Part shown: piece by piece, positions 27,801 to 36,534 of the stretch
How positions within the stretch are numbered: the first letter of the stretch is position 1
Layout of the letters: every line of letters begins with the position of its first letter
Assembly (NCBI GenBank): GCA_030627905.1
Contig: DAOVRZ010000026.1
Span: 1 to 50,498, forward strand
From: JAGMES01 sp023128035
GTDB lineage: Bacteria > Bacillota > Halanaerobiia > DY22613
DNA: 50,498 bases
Direction of reading: 5' to 3'
Notes under the pieces: model-generated
Seen by the model: only the letters and a program-made list of their open reading frames with translations
What the model was told of the DNA's origin: nothing
The model's database searches: none
Program-made: the position numbers and the translations under genes

Positions 27801-30800
27801 TTAATTACTTCCTGCCAGGCTTCTTTAAGTAACTCTATCCTAACTTCCCCTTCCATATAGAAAGATAATTGTTGATAATAACTTTTACTCTCCTCTTCAA
27901 AATTGTAAAAGAAATACATACCTTCTTGCATCGGTGTAAGTGGATATATCCTTGATTCATTAATATCTACAAGCTCTGCAATATAATCAAACTCTTCTAC
28001 GCTCAGAGTATTTTCTAGATTTAAATCAGAAGGAGTGTAGGTTATATCTTTCTTGCTGACACAATGTTCAATTATCTCTTGCAAATACTTCCCATATAAT
28101 TTATGTAACTTCCTCATCTTGTCTATATCAACTAATTTTTGATTATAGAGTAATGAAAACTGTAATTTACCATCAATAATCAGACCATTGATCTCAATCA
28201 GATAAGGATGTTCATTCTGACCATGGGTACTACTTCCCGATGACTCTGAGGCTCCTCTTAACAGTCTTCCTGTGACATCATTCTGGCTGAATTCATCTGC
28301 AAATTGACCAAGATAGTTAAAACAGACCTCTGATTTAAAGTTTTTCAGATATGGGTTATTCTTAAGATATCTAGCCAAACCAAAGTTGAGTCCTTTATTT
28401 GGAATCCTTCTCAGACTCTCTTTAACATATTTGATAGTATCTTCAATACCAGTCTGTTTTTCAAAATAAACTGGATATAGACTAGTAAACCAGCCCACTG
28501 TTCTCCCTAAATTAACTTCTGGAAAGATCTCTTCTCTTCCATGCCCTTCTGTATTCAACAATATCTGCTCCAGATCGAAGGCTTCGGAGAATGCTAAAGT
28601 CAGTCCAGATAGCAAGATATCATTAATTCCAGTATTATAGCCAGCAGATGTTTTAGTTAATAATTGCTCTGTCTGTATCTTGTCTAATTGAATCAGTAGT
28701 AAAGTGAAATCTTTAAAATAATTAGGTTCTCCCTGATTTTTAGAGATTGAAGTAATCTTCTCAAGGTCAATCTGGTTCCAATAACCAATCTCAATCTCTT
28801 CACTCTGAGCATAGTTGACTAACCTTTGACTCCACTCTTTGAAAGAGGTCGTTTTTAATGGAAGTTTCGTCTGAAGATTAGAATTATACTGGGTCTCTAA
28901 GTCTTCTAAGAGAATTCTCCATGACACACCATCTACTACCAGATGATGTATAGGTATTAATAATCTCTTATCATTCTTCCCAAGATCAAAGACTACACCT
29001 TGAATTAATAGGTCTGTTTCAACAGATAAATCTTCCTGAACTTTGATACTGATCTCTTGAAGTTTCTTCTGTTGTTCTTCATAGGTAAAATCTGATAAAT
29101 CAAAGGTTTTTAGTTTGAAAACATTTTTGCCATTGCTAGAAATAGTCTGAACAGGCTTGTCTTCAAGGATTTGATAGTTCATCCTCAATATATCATGATG
29201 TTCAATCAATCTGTTGAAGGTTTGCTCTAATAATGCTAAATCGACATCTTCTCTTAAAGTAAACAGATTAGTCTGATTAAAATAGTGGTAGTGGATTAAA
29301 TTTTGCTCAAAAAAGTAGTGTTGAATAGGAGTTAGCAATACCTCTCCAGTTATTTCTTCTTGAGAAATCTGATAACTCTCTTTTTGATAGTCCACATTCA
29401 TCAATAAGTTGCTAATGGTTTTATGTTTAAAGATATCTTTGATGGTAAGTATTACATCTTCCTCGCGATTCTTATTCGCAATCTGGATTGCTTTAATGGA
29501 ATCTCCGCCTAACTCAAAGAAGTTATCTGCTAGCCCAACTTGCTCGGTTCCTAAAACTTCTGCCCAGATTTTAGCCATTCTCTTTTCAATCTCAGTAACT
29601 GGAGCCAAATACTCAATGTCAGTCTTAGCAACTCCTTCTTGTTCTGGTAATTTTTTGTAGTTTAGCTTTCCATTAGTACTTAATGGTAGTTTCTCTAACC
29701 AGATGAAATAAGCTGGAATCATATACTCAGGCAAGATACTGACGAGATACTTTCTTAGCTCAGTAACTGATAATTCTGCATCTGATACGTAATATGCAGC
29801 AAGATATTTATTACCAGATTTATCAGCCCAGTCAATCACTGCTGTCTCTTTTATCTTCTCATGATTTAATAAGGCTTCTTCAATCTCACCTAATTCGATT
29901 CGTACACCCCTAATTTTTACTTGACGGTCTATTCTTCCTAAATATTCAATATTTCCATCAGATAACCATCTGACCAGGTCACCAGTCTTATAAAGTCTTT
30001 CCTCTGGACAGTATGGATTTGGAACGAATTTTTCACTCGTTAGCTCAGGTCGATATAAATAGCCTCGCGCCAGACCATCTCCAGAGATGCAAAGTTCACC
30101 AGGTATACCAATCGGTTGTACTTTGAGATTCTTATCTAAAACCAGAAGTTGAATATTATCAATTGGCTTACCAATTGGAATCAGTCTATGCTCTTCACCT
30201 GTAGAACAGTCAAAATAAGATACATCAATAGTCGCCTCAGTTGGACCATATAAGTTGTGAAGTTTAGTTTTATTTTCTGCATAGAGATATTTATTGTATT
30301 TATTGACAATTTGACTGTGTAATGCCTCACCACTAGCAAAGACCTGTTTAAGCGTACGTAACTTCTTCATATCAGATAAAATATCCAGATATTCTAAGAA
30401 GATATTTAACATAGAAGGTACAAAATGGATAGTAGTAACTTTATATTTTTCGATTGCTTCAACCAGTGCTTCAGGGTTTTTCTCATCATCAGGTGTCAGA
30501 TAAGCAAGTTTCGACCCATGTAATGACCACCAGAACATCTCCCAGACCGATACATCAAAGACAAAAGGTGTTTTTTGTAAGATTACATCTCCCTCACCAA
30601 TGGGGTATTCTTTCTGCATCCAATTTAGCCGGTTAATCAATGTCCAATGTTCGATCATAACTCCCTTTGGTTTACCAGTAGAACCTGAGGTATAGATTAC
30701 ATAAGCCATATCCCGGGAAGTATTTACAAGTTCAAGGTTTGTAACTTCACCCTGATATAGATCCCGATCTTCTAAGTTAAGTACTACACCTTCAAAATCA

Positions 30801-33800
30801 ACCCAGCTCATAAATCTATCCTGTGTGAGCAAGATGTCAGTCTGGCTATTTTCCAGCATGTACTCGATACGGTCTTTAGGATATTGTGGATTTATCGGTA
30901 GATATGCTCCACCAGCTTTCTCAATGGCAAAGATTCCTATAGTCATCTCTAATGAACGTTCAACCATAATTGCTACAATGGTATCAGGTTTTACCCCCAA
31001 CAGTCTTAATCTTCTAGCTAATTGATTGGTCTTTTCATTTAACTGACGATAAGTTAATTGTTGGTCATTATATTCAATTGCAATATTATCTGGCGTCCTC
31101 TTTACCTGTTTTTCAAATAATTGATATATTGTCATATCTTTTGGATAATCAGTCTGAGTATTATTGAACTCAACTAATAACTGTTCACGTTCTTCGAGAG
31201 AAATCATCTCAATGTCAGCGATTTTTATCTCTGGATTATCTAAGACAGTTTTGAGGATATTTGTCCAGTGAACCATCATTCTTTCGATAGTCTCAGATTT
31301 AAACAATTTGCAGGCATAGCGAACTGCAACAACTAAGCTCTCTTTGGCTTCATAACACTCTAAGGTCAGGTCAAATTGAGATGTATTCATCTTTGGCTCA
31401 TATGGGGTAATCTGCAAGCCTTCAAAATTAAAGGCAAAGTCCCCAGCATTCTGAAGAATAAACATAACATCAAAGAGTGGATTTCTGCTTAAGTTCCTCT
31501 CTAAATTTAACTTATCTACCAACATCTCAAACTGATAATCCTGATTATCATAAGCCTGCAGACAATCCTGCTTAACCTCTTGTAAAAATTCTAAAAAACG
31601 CTTTTGATCAGCTGGATAATTTCTCATCGCCAAAGTATTGACAAAGACACCGACAATCTCCTCTAAATCTGCATGGCGTCTTCCAGCAATCGGAGAAGCG
31701 ACCACAATGTCATCTTGACCAGAGTATTTTGCCAGCAACAGATTAAAGCTTGCCAATAAGGCCATATATAGAGTTACACCCTGTTCTGTAATTAATTGGT
31801 ACAGTCGATCAGTTAACTCTTTATCTAGTTCAAATTTTACTAAGTCACCTTCATAGTCCATCTCTGATGGGCGCGGATAATCGGTTGGCATATTTAAGAC
31901 AGGAATATCATTTTTAAACTGGGCCAGCCAGTACTCTTCCTGAGATTTTACAGATTTTAAAATCTCATTTTGCCATACAGAAAAGTCTTTATACTGTATT
32001 CGCAATTCTTTTAGTTGTTTACCTTGATAGAGATCAAAGATATCTCGGACAAATATCTCCATAGAGATCGCATCGGAAATTATATGATGCATGTTGAAAA
32101 TAAATATATATTTATCAACACCTAGTTTTATAAGACCTACTCTAAGTAAAGGTACTTGATGTAAATCAAAAGGAGTGATCAGTTTAGCGACTATTTCATC
32201 TATCTTTTCTTCATCGTCAACTTCGAATTGCTCAAGATCAAATGACAGATGATCTACAATTCTCTGTACTGGTTCAACACCAACAAAATCTAAGTATGTT
32301 CTAAAAGCTTCATGGCGGTTCACAACCCCCTGAATAGCGTTTCTAAGCTTGTTAACATCTAAGTTACCCTTAATTGTGATACCACCAAAGATATTATAAT
32401 TTGTCGCTTCACGATCAAACTGATTTAAGATTAATAATCTCTTTTGAGCTGCAGAAACTGGATAATAGTCTTGCTTAGGTTGCTTTGGAATCTCTTCACC
32501 CTCTGTAGAACCACCAACAGCTTCTAAAATCATGGCAAATAATTCTTCAACAGTTATTTCCTCAAAGAAGAGTTTGAGAGAAAGCTCAATCTTAAACATT
32601 TTCTTGATCTTACCAGCAAACTGCATTATATCTATTGAGTCTAAATCCAGATCCATAATCTTTTTATCAAGTGTCAGTTCATCATCACCAGTATAGACAT
32701 CCTCTAAGAATAACTTTAAGGTGTCATAAAGCGATTCTTCACTAATATCAATATTTAATCCTTTCTCTTCGACAATATCTCTGAGCTTAAAGAATTTAAA
32801 TTCAGCATAAACCTCTTTGATTTTTTCTGACAATATAGCTACCCAGATATTATCCAGTCTATGCTTTAAAATCAGGTCAAATGCTCTTACTCCATCAATA
32901 TTTTTCAATCCAATCAAACCTGTACTGCTTTCTACACCTTTCGCTATGCCGATCTCACTCCAACCACCCCAGTTGATGGAAATATAATTTTTACCCAATT
33001 GTCTCTGGAGTAAGCTAAAAGAGTCCATAAAGGCATTAGCTGATGCGTATAAACCGTATCCCTGACCTCCCATACTGCTACTCAGTGAAGAGCACACTAC
33101 AAAGAAGTCTAGAATTTGATCCCGTAATAATCTTTCGAGAACTAACGTACCATTGATTTTAGCCCTGATAACCTGAAGAAAATCATCTTTTTGAGCCGAT
33201 TTGATTAAAGATAAATTTCCCGCTACCCCTGCAGCATGGATGACACCATCAATCTTTCCATAATCTTTTTTGACCTTCTCGATTATCTCTTTCATTCTAG
33301 CAAAATCTGCTACATCTCCAGATATTATCTCAACCTTTGTTCCTTTTTTCTGTAATTGTTCAATAATTTGAACTTTTTCCTCATTACCTTTAGCAGAAAA
33401 CTTAGATCTATTGATTAAGATCAAATTGATTGGTTTAATCGAAGCCATATATTTACATAGTTCTAGAGCGATTCCACCCAGACCCCCAGTAACTATATAC
33501 ACACCATTGGTTCTGATTACAACGTTTTGCTTAACCGGGTTAAGCTGTACTCTATCCAGATATTGAATATAGCGTTGTCCTTGGCGATAGGCAATCTCAA
33601 AAATCTCACCTTGATTATGCTGTATCTCCTCAAATATCTTTTGGGAGATTTGACCCATCGTACTATCGCTTAAATCAACATCTACTATAAAAGCGCTATA
33701 ATCCTTTTGCTCCTGATTTAAGACTTTCTGAAGTGGCCAAAGCATTCTATTTTCTGGATGAGTAAGCGAATCTTCAGCTAGCACTCGATGAGCATTAGTG

Positions 33801-36514
33801 GTTATGCAGTAAAGTTTTAATTTTCTGTAGTACTTGATTAACGCCTTATCTAAATAAAATTTACTATATGGGCCAGCCTCTAATCTTTCACTAAGTCCAC
33901 TTAAATAATCCAATGAATTCTGCTGATTGGACAGATAACAGTTCATTAGGTTAATCACACCTGTTAACTCTCGATGTTCTTTAGCTACCATCTCAACCAT
34001 TTGTGCAATATCTTTCTCAGAACCCAGTACAACAGTATATTGGTCTGGGTTTACTCTAGCAGTTGTCTCTCCACTGAAGATATCAATAACCTGACAGCCT
34101 GTCTCTACCAATTTTTCTTTCAGTTTTTGCCCTATTCCAAGAGTATCATGGACTACTAACCATGTACCTCTTGCAAACTCTGTGGTAGCATCTTTCTTTA
34201 AATCCTCTCTGGCCCATGTCAGAGTATTGATCAAATCACTAGTTTCAGCTAATTCTAGTTGTGCAGAGTCTCTTTCAACAATGATTTTACCTCCTCTTGA
34301 CAACTTCGAGAAATAACTCTTGAGTAAAAAAGAGTAGCCAGGTAAACTAACCCGAACAAATTCCTGTCCTTCGTAAACCTGTTTAAAGTCTACTTCATGA
34401 CCTGCTTTCATCAGATTAATTATTCCCGTATAGAAAGTGTAAATAAGGTTGTCTAAAGCTATAAAACCTATTCCTTCTTTTTTAACTAAAACATTTTCGA
34501 AAATCTCAGTCAATTCTTTCTTCCCAGAAATTAATATAAAATTGTTAATTCCTGTTTCTACGATATTATCTAAAAAGGCTGTTAAGCGATCTTCTGGTAT
34601 CCCTAGCTTATCACCAGCATAACTTTTAATCTCTTCAATACATTCTTTAAAAGAGATCTCCTCAGATAAAAAGTTAGCTAGGTAATTTCCCGCACCAAAT
34701 CCTATCACAGCATCAGGTGTTAGAGAATAACTTTCTAATAATCCAGCATATGCACAAAAATAGAGAGCATATTTGACTTTAGGATTTGCTAAGTCTTCTG
34801 GATTAGTCAGTTTATTTGCATACTGATCAAAATGTCTTTGGAAATTAGCTTCATTTGCATATAATTTTTCATATTCCAAAAAATCAACATCCATCAGGTC
34901 AGGTATAATCACACAAGATCTCAAAGTAGCATTCTTATTGCTAGTAAATACAGAATAGCTGTCACTCTCAGCTACATCCTCATGATAGGATTTTAATGTA
35001 CTTAAAAGCTCGCTTACATCTTTGGCGATAGTCACAAATTTGTGTCGGTAATTTCTCCGTCCAGTATTTAATGTCACCGCTAGATCTTTGATATTGATCT
35101 GTTGATTAGTCATAAGATGATCTTTTAATTGTTGTACCATCTTATGTAAGGATTCAGTTGTACGTGCTGACAGAGTTACTATCTGAGGCTCACTTTTACT
35201 CTCTCTAGCAATAGATAAAACTTCTTCTACAATTATATGAACATTGGTTCCTGTCAGACCCAAAGATGTGACCCCAGCTCTCCTGACTGTATCACACTCC
35301 CAGTCAACCAGACTGTCATTTACATAAACTGGCGAATTTTCAAACTTGATGAGTGGATTTGGGTGTTCAAAATTTAGAGAAGCTGGTATCTTTTTATTCT
35401 TAAGAGCCAGAACCACTTTGATAATATTAGCAATACCTGCTGCTCCATCAAGATGTCCGATATTAGTCTTTAGAGAACCAATAGCGATTGTCTGTGGGGC
35501 ATACCCAAGCTCGTTAAAAGCCTGGGTAATTCCCGCTATCTCAATCGGGTCACCAATATTTGTCCCTGTCCCGTGAGTTTCGATATAAGAAATTGTTTTC
35601 GGATCAATAACTGCTTTAGATATTGTGTCTAAAATAACATCTTTTTGCCCATCTTCCGAAGGTGCACTCATACTGTTAGAACGTCCACCATTACTATTTA
35701 CAGCACTCCCTTTGATAATCGCATGAATGTTATCACCATCAGCCAAGGCATTTTTCAGTAATTTTAAATAGACTAATCCGCCACCTTCACCACCAATAGT
35801 TCCATTGGCATCTTTGTCAAAGGCTCTTACTTGTTGGTCTAACGAGGCAATTGGCAGTTTTTCTAAGTCTTTTGTCTCCAATGGGAATATATTAATGTTT
35901 GTTCCCCCGACTAACACCCCTTCTGCTTCACCAAACAATAAACTTTGACATCCCTGATGCAAAGCGACCACTGAAGATGAACAAGCAGTTCCTACAGTCG
36001 TTACTGGACCACAAAAATTATAAGTATACGCAACTCTACCTGCTCCTGAAGCAGATGAGAGGTTAGTAAAAACCATCGGTGAAAAAGAAGCAATAGCAGG
36101 GGTGTAGCGGTTTGGAGAATCCGCTATAAACACCCCGATTTTTTTCCCAGCAAGATCTTCCGGATTATATCCTGCATCTAAAACTGCTTCCTCTACCAGT
36201 TCGAGCAATAACCTTTGCTGAGGATCAAGAATTTTAGCCTCTTCTTTACTCAAACCATAAATCTCTGGCTCGAATAAAGTTACATTATCCAAATAACCGC
36301 ATTTAATAAACTCGCTATTCTGCAAATCCTCACCTGTCATCTCCTCTAACTCTCTTACCCGGCTTTCGGAAATATTCCGGACTGATTCTCTAGAATTAAT
36401 CAGATTCCTCCAGAAATCGCTTAAGGTATCTGCCTCAGGCATTCTAGTAGATATTCCGATAATGGCAATATCATCATCCTTAAACGTATTTTTTATCCTA
36501 TCCTCTCTAACCAT
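24809..36514 (-). CDS. Hybrid PKS/NRPS: KS-AT*-KR-ACP-C-A(Ser)-T-E-C-A(Phe)-T
   Basis: Second megasynthase gene, about 3901 aa. Numbered from ATG at 36514: ketosynthase 15-440 (C178; HGTGT; NIGHLDGA), acyltransferase-like region with GFGAGN instead of GHSxGE (Gly at 607), ketoreductase (TGGLGGIA; CSSLSS; Y1156), ACP (S1293), condensation domain whose motif ends HHIISDA (H1476), adenylation domain with residues DVWHFSLIDK (Ser), carrier (S2339), epimerase (HHLVVDG, H2523), D-to-L condensation (HHILLDG, H2989), adenylation domain DAWSIAGVCK (Phe-like) and carrier (S3842). It should extend the incoming Val chain by a reduced C2 unit, then add D-Ser and Phe. ATG is preferred over GTG at 36523, which lies in the AGAGGTGAGG ribosome binding site. 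The gap to the upstream gene is about 20 bp. Confidence 0.9.
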   Translation of the reverse strand: MVREDRIKNTFKDDDIAIIGISTRMPEADTLSDFWRNLINSRESVRNISESRVRELEEMTGEDLQNSEFIKCGYLDNVTLFEPEIYGLSKEEAKILDPQQRLLLELVEEAVLDAGYNPEDLAGKKIGVFIADSPNRYTPAIASFSPMVFTNLSSASGAGRVAYTYNFCGPVTTVGTACSSSVVALHQGCQSLLFGEAEGVLVGGTNINIFPLETKDLEKLPIASLDQQVRAFDKDANGTIGGEGGGLVYLKLLKNALADGDNIHAIIKGSAVNSNGGRSNSMSAPSEDGQKDVILDTISKAVIDPKTISYIETHGTGTNIGDPIEIAGITQAFNELGYAPQTIAIGSLKTNIGHLDGAAGIANIIKVVLALKNKKIPASLNFEHPNPLIKFENSPVYVNDSLVDWECDTVRRAGVTSLGLTGTNVHIIVEEVLSIARESKSEPQIVTLSARTTESLHKMVQQLKDHLMTNQQINIKDLAVTLNTGRRNYRHKFVTIAKDVSELLSTLKSYHEDVAESDSYSVFTSNKNATLRSCVIIPDLMDVDFLEYEKLYANEANFQRHFDQYANKLTNPEDLANPKVKYALYFCAYAGLLESYSLTPDAVIGFGAGNYLANFLSEEISFKECIEEIKSYAGDKLGIPEDRLTAFLDNIVETGINNFILISGKKELTEIFENVLVKKEGIGFIALDNLIYTFYTGIINLMKAGHEVDFKQVYEGQEFVRVSLPGYSFLLKSYFSKLSRGGKIIVERDSAQLELAETSDLINTLTWAREDLKKDATTEFARGTWLVVHDTLGIGQKLKEKLVETGCQVIDIFSGETTARVNPDQYTVVLGSEKDIAQMVEMVAKEHRELTGVINLMNCYLSNQQNSLDYLSGLSERLEAGPYSKFYLDKALIKYYRKLKLYCITTNAHRVLAEDSLTHPENRMLWPLQKVLNQEQKDYSAFIVDVDLSDSTMGQISQKIFEEIQHNQGEIFEIAYRQGQRYIQYLDRVQLNPVKQNVVIRTNGVYIVTGGLGGIALELCKYMASIKPINLILINRSKFSAKGNEEKVQIIEQLQKKGTKVEIISGDVADFARMKEIIEKVKKDYGKIDGVIHAAGVAGNLSLIKSAQKDDFLQVIRAKINGTLVLERLLRDQILDFFVVCSSLSSSMGGQGYGLYASANAFMDSFSLLQRQLGKNYISINWGGWSEIGIAKGVESSTGLIGLKNIDGVRAFDLILKHRLDNIWVAILSEKIKEVYAEFKFFKLRDIVEEKGLNIDISEESLYDTLKLFLEDVYTGDDELTLDKKIMDLDLDSIDIMQFAGKIKKMFKIELSLKLFFEEITVEELFAMILEAVGGSTEGEEIPKQPKQDYYPVSAAQKRLLILNQFDREATNYNIFGGITIKGNLDVNKLRNAIQGVVNRHEAFRTYLDFVGVEPVQRIVDHLSFDLEQFEVDDEEKIDEIVAKLITPFDLHQVPLLRVGLIKLGVDKYIFIFNMHHIISDAISMEIFVRDIFDLYQGKQLKELRIQYKDFSVWQNEILKSVKSQEEYWLAQFKNDIPVLNMPTDYPRPSEMDYEGDLVKFELDKELTDRLYQLITEQGVTLYMALLASFNLLLAKYSGQDDIVVASPIAGRRHADLEEIVGVFVNTLAMRNYPADQKRFLEFLQEVKQDCLQAYDNQDYQFEMLVDKLNLERNLSRNPLFDVMFILQNAGDFAFNFEGLQITPYEPKMNTSQFDLTLECYEAKESLVVAVRYACKLFKSETIERMMVHWTNILKTVLDNPEIKIADIEMISLEEREQLLVEFNNTQTDYPKDMTIYQLFEKQVKRTPDNIAIEYNDQQLTYRQLNEKTNQLARRLRLLGVKPDTIVAIMVERSLEMTIGIFAIEKAGGAYLPINPQYPKDRIEYMLENSQTDILLTQDRFMSWVDFEGVVLNLEDRDLYQGEVTNLELVNTSRDMAYVIYTSGSTGKPKGVMIEHWTLINRLNWMQKEYPIGEGDVILQKTPFVFDVSVWEMFWWSLHGSKLAYLTPDDEKNPEALVEAIEKYKVTTIHFVPSMLNIFLEYLDILSDMKKLRTLKQVFASGEALHSQIVNKYNKYLYAENKTKLHNLYGPTEATIDVSYFDCSTGEEHRLIPIGKPIDNIQLLVLDKNLKVQPIGIPGELCISGDGLARGYLYRPELTSEKFVPNPYCPEERLYKTGDLVRWLSDGNIEYLGRIDRQVKIRGVRIELGEIEEALLNHEKIKETAVIDWADKSGNKYLAAYYVSDAELSVTELRKYLVSILPEYMIPAYFIWLEKLPLSTNGKLNYKKLPEQEGVAKTDIEYLAPVTEIEKRMAKIWAEVLGTEQVGLADNFFELGGDSIKAIQIANKNREEDVILTIKDIFKHKTISNLLMNVDYQKESYQISQEEITGEVLLTPIQHYFFEQNLIHYHYFNQTNLFTLREDVDLALLEQTFNRLIEHHDILRMNYQILEDKPVQTISSNGKNVFKLKTFDLSDFTYEEQQKKLQEISIKVQEDLSVETDLLIQGVVFDLGKNDKRLLIPIHHLVVDGVSWRILLEDLETQYNSNLQTKLPLKTTSFKEWSQRLVNYAQSEEIEIGYWNQIDLEKITSISKNQGEPNYFKDFTLLLIQLDKIQTEQLLTKTSAGYNTGINDILLSGLTLAFSEAFDLEQILLNTEGHGREEIFPEVNLGRTVGWFTSLYPVYFEKQTGIEDTIKYVKESLRRIPNKGLNFGLARYLKNNPYLKNFKSEVCFNYLGQFADEFSQNDVTGRLLRGASESSGSSTHGQNEHPYLIEINGLIIDGKLQFSLLYNQKLVDIDKMRKLHKLYGKYLQEIIEHCVSKKDITYTPSDLNLENTLSVEEFDYIAELVDINESRIYPLTPMQEGMYFFYNFEEESKSYYQQLSFYMEGEVRIELLKEAWQEVINHYDIFRTSFLWENLKNPVQIVAKYKEAEINFIEVIDSDLAELESINQYKEADLAKGFDFTQGKLNRLSIVNLSKDRYWLCWSFHHILLDGWSLPRIMGRFMTIYNCLLTGMQLPAKPITQFAAYLEWWQRQDMNKARKFWESYMNDFTEPTPLPYDKKTEKGQTFSRAKRVEVDLGTERTRVIEEFCKTNQITVNVFIQTIWGVLLQKYNNTNISCFGMTVSGRPANLPDVEEIVGLLINTLPVLIKTDKEMTFKELFSQLNEELIEIRDYEYISLAEIQKMNNQVGDLFDSIIVFENYPVSSAVKDDSLDFRIKFDSVFEQTNYDFSICVVNTDRLVLTLSYNVELFTSETIKRIKEGILYLIDTVVVSPEIKVSGLSVISRTEKKKLLFEFNNTTVEYQQEKIISQLFEEQVLKTPDNIAVVFGDDLKITYRELNEKANQVARLLREKGVKSDQIIGVILDRSIEMIVTFLGVLKAGSAYLPIDHEYPVNRIEFTLEDSDAKLLVTQPELMGKVSFSGEVIDITDQRIFTAKTGNLETFNKSTDLVYIIYTSGTTGKPKGVMIEHIGLSNLQQLFKEEFGVTERARVIQFASCAFDASVWEIYMALLCGGSLYIPTKEVINDYQEMEEYINRHQLTIVSLPPIYLSNLNPDNLSSLKTVITAGSATNFELVYKWKDKVHYINGYGPTETTVCTSLWHYQDGLEKYNTVPIGKPIYNTKVYILDKNLNMVPIGGIGELCVHSVGLARGYQNRPDITAEKFIDNPHRPGERIYRTGDLARWLGDGNLEFLGRIDQQVKIRGFRIELGEIESQLRNHDEISETVVIDRVDTEGNKYLCAYIISETDLSVANLCDYLLRELPEFMIPTYFIQINEIPLTFNGKVDRRALPAPDGNIITSGEYVAPRNEIEEKLVTLWAEILQIKNIGVNDKFFEIGGNSLKIMRLTSLINKEFNTNLKVTELFKYTTISEMATLLGADEVVKEEELEDEDALVFAFPE

Positions 36515-36534
36515 ATTCCTCACCTCTTTATTTT

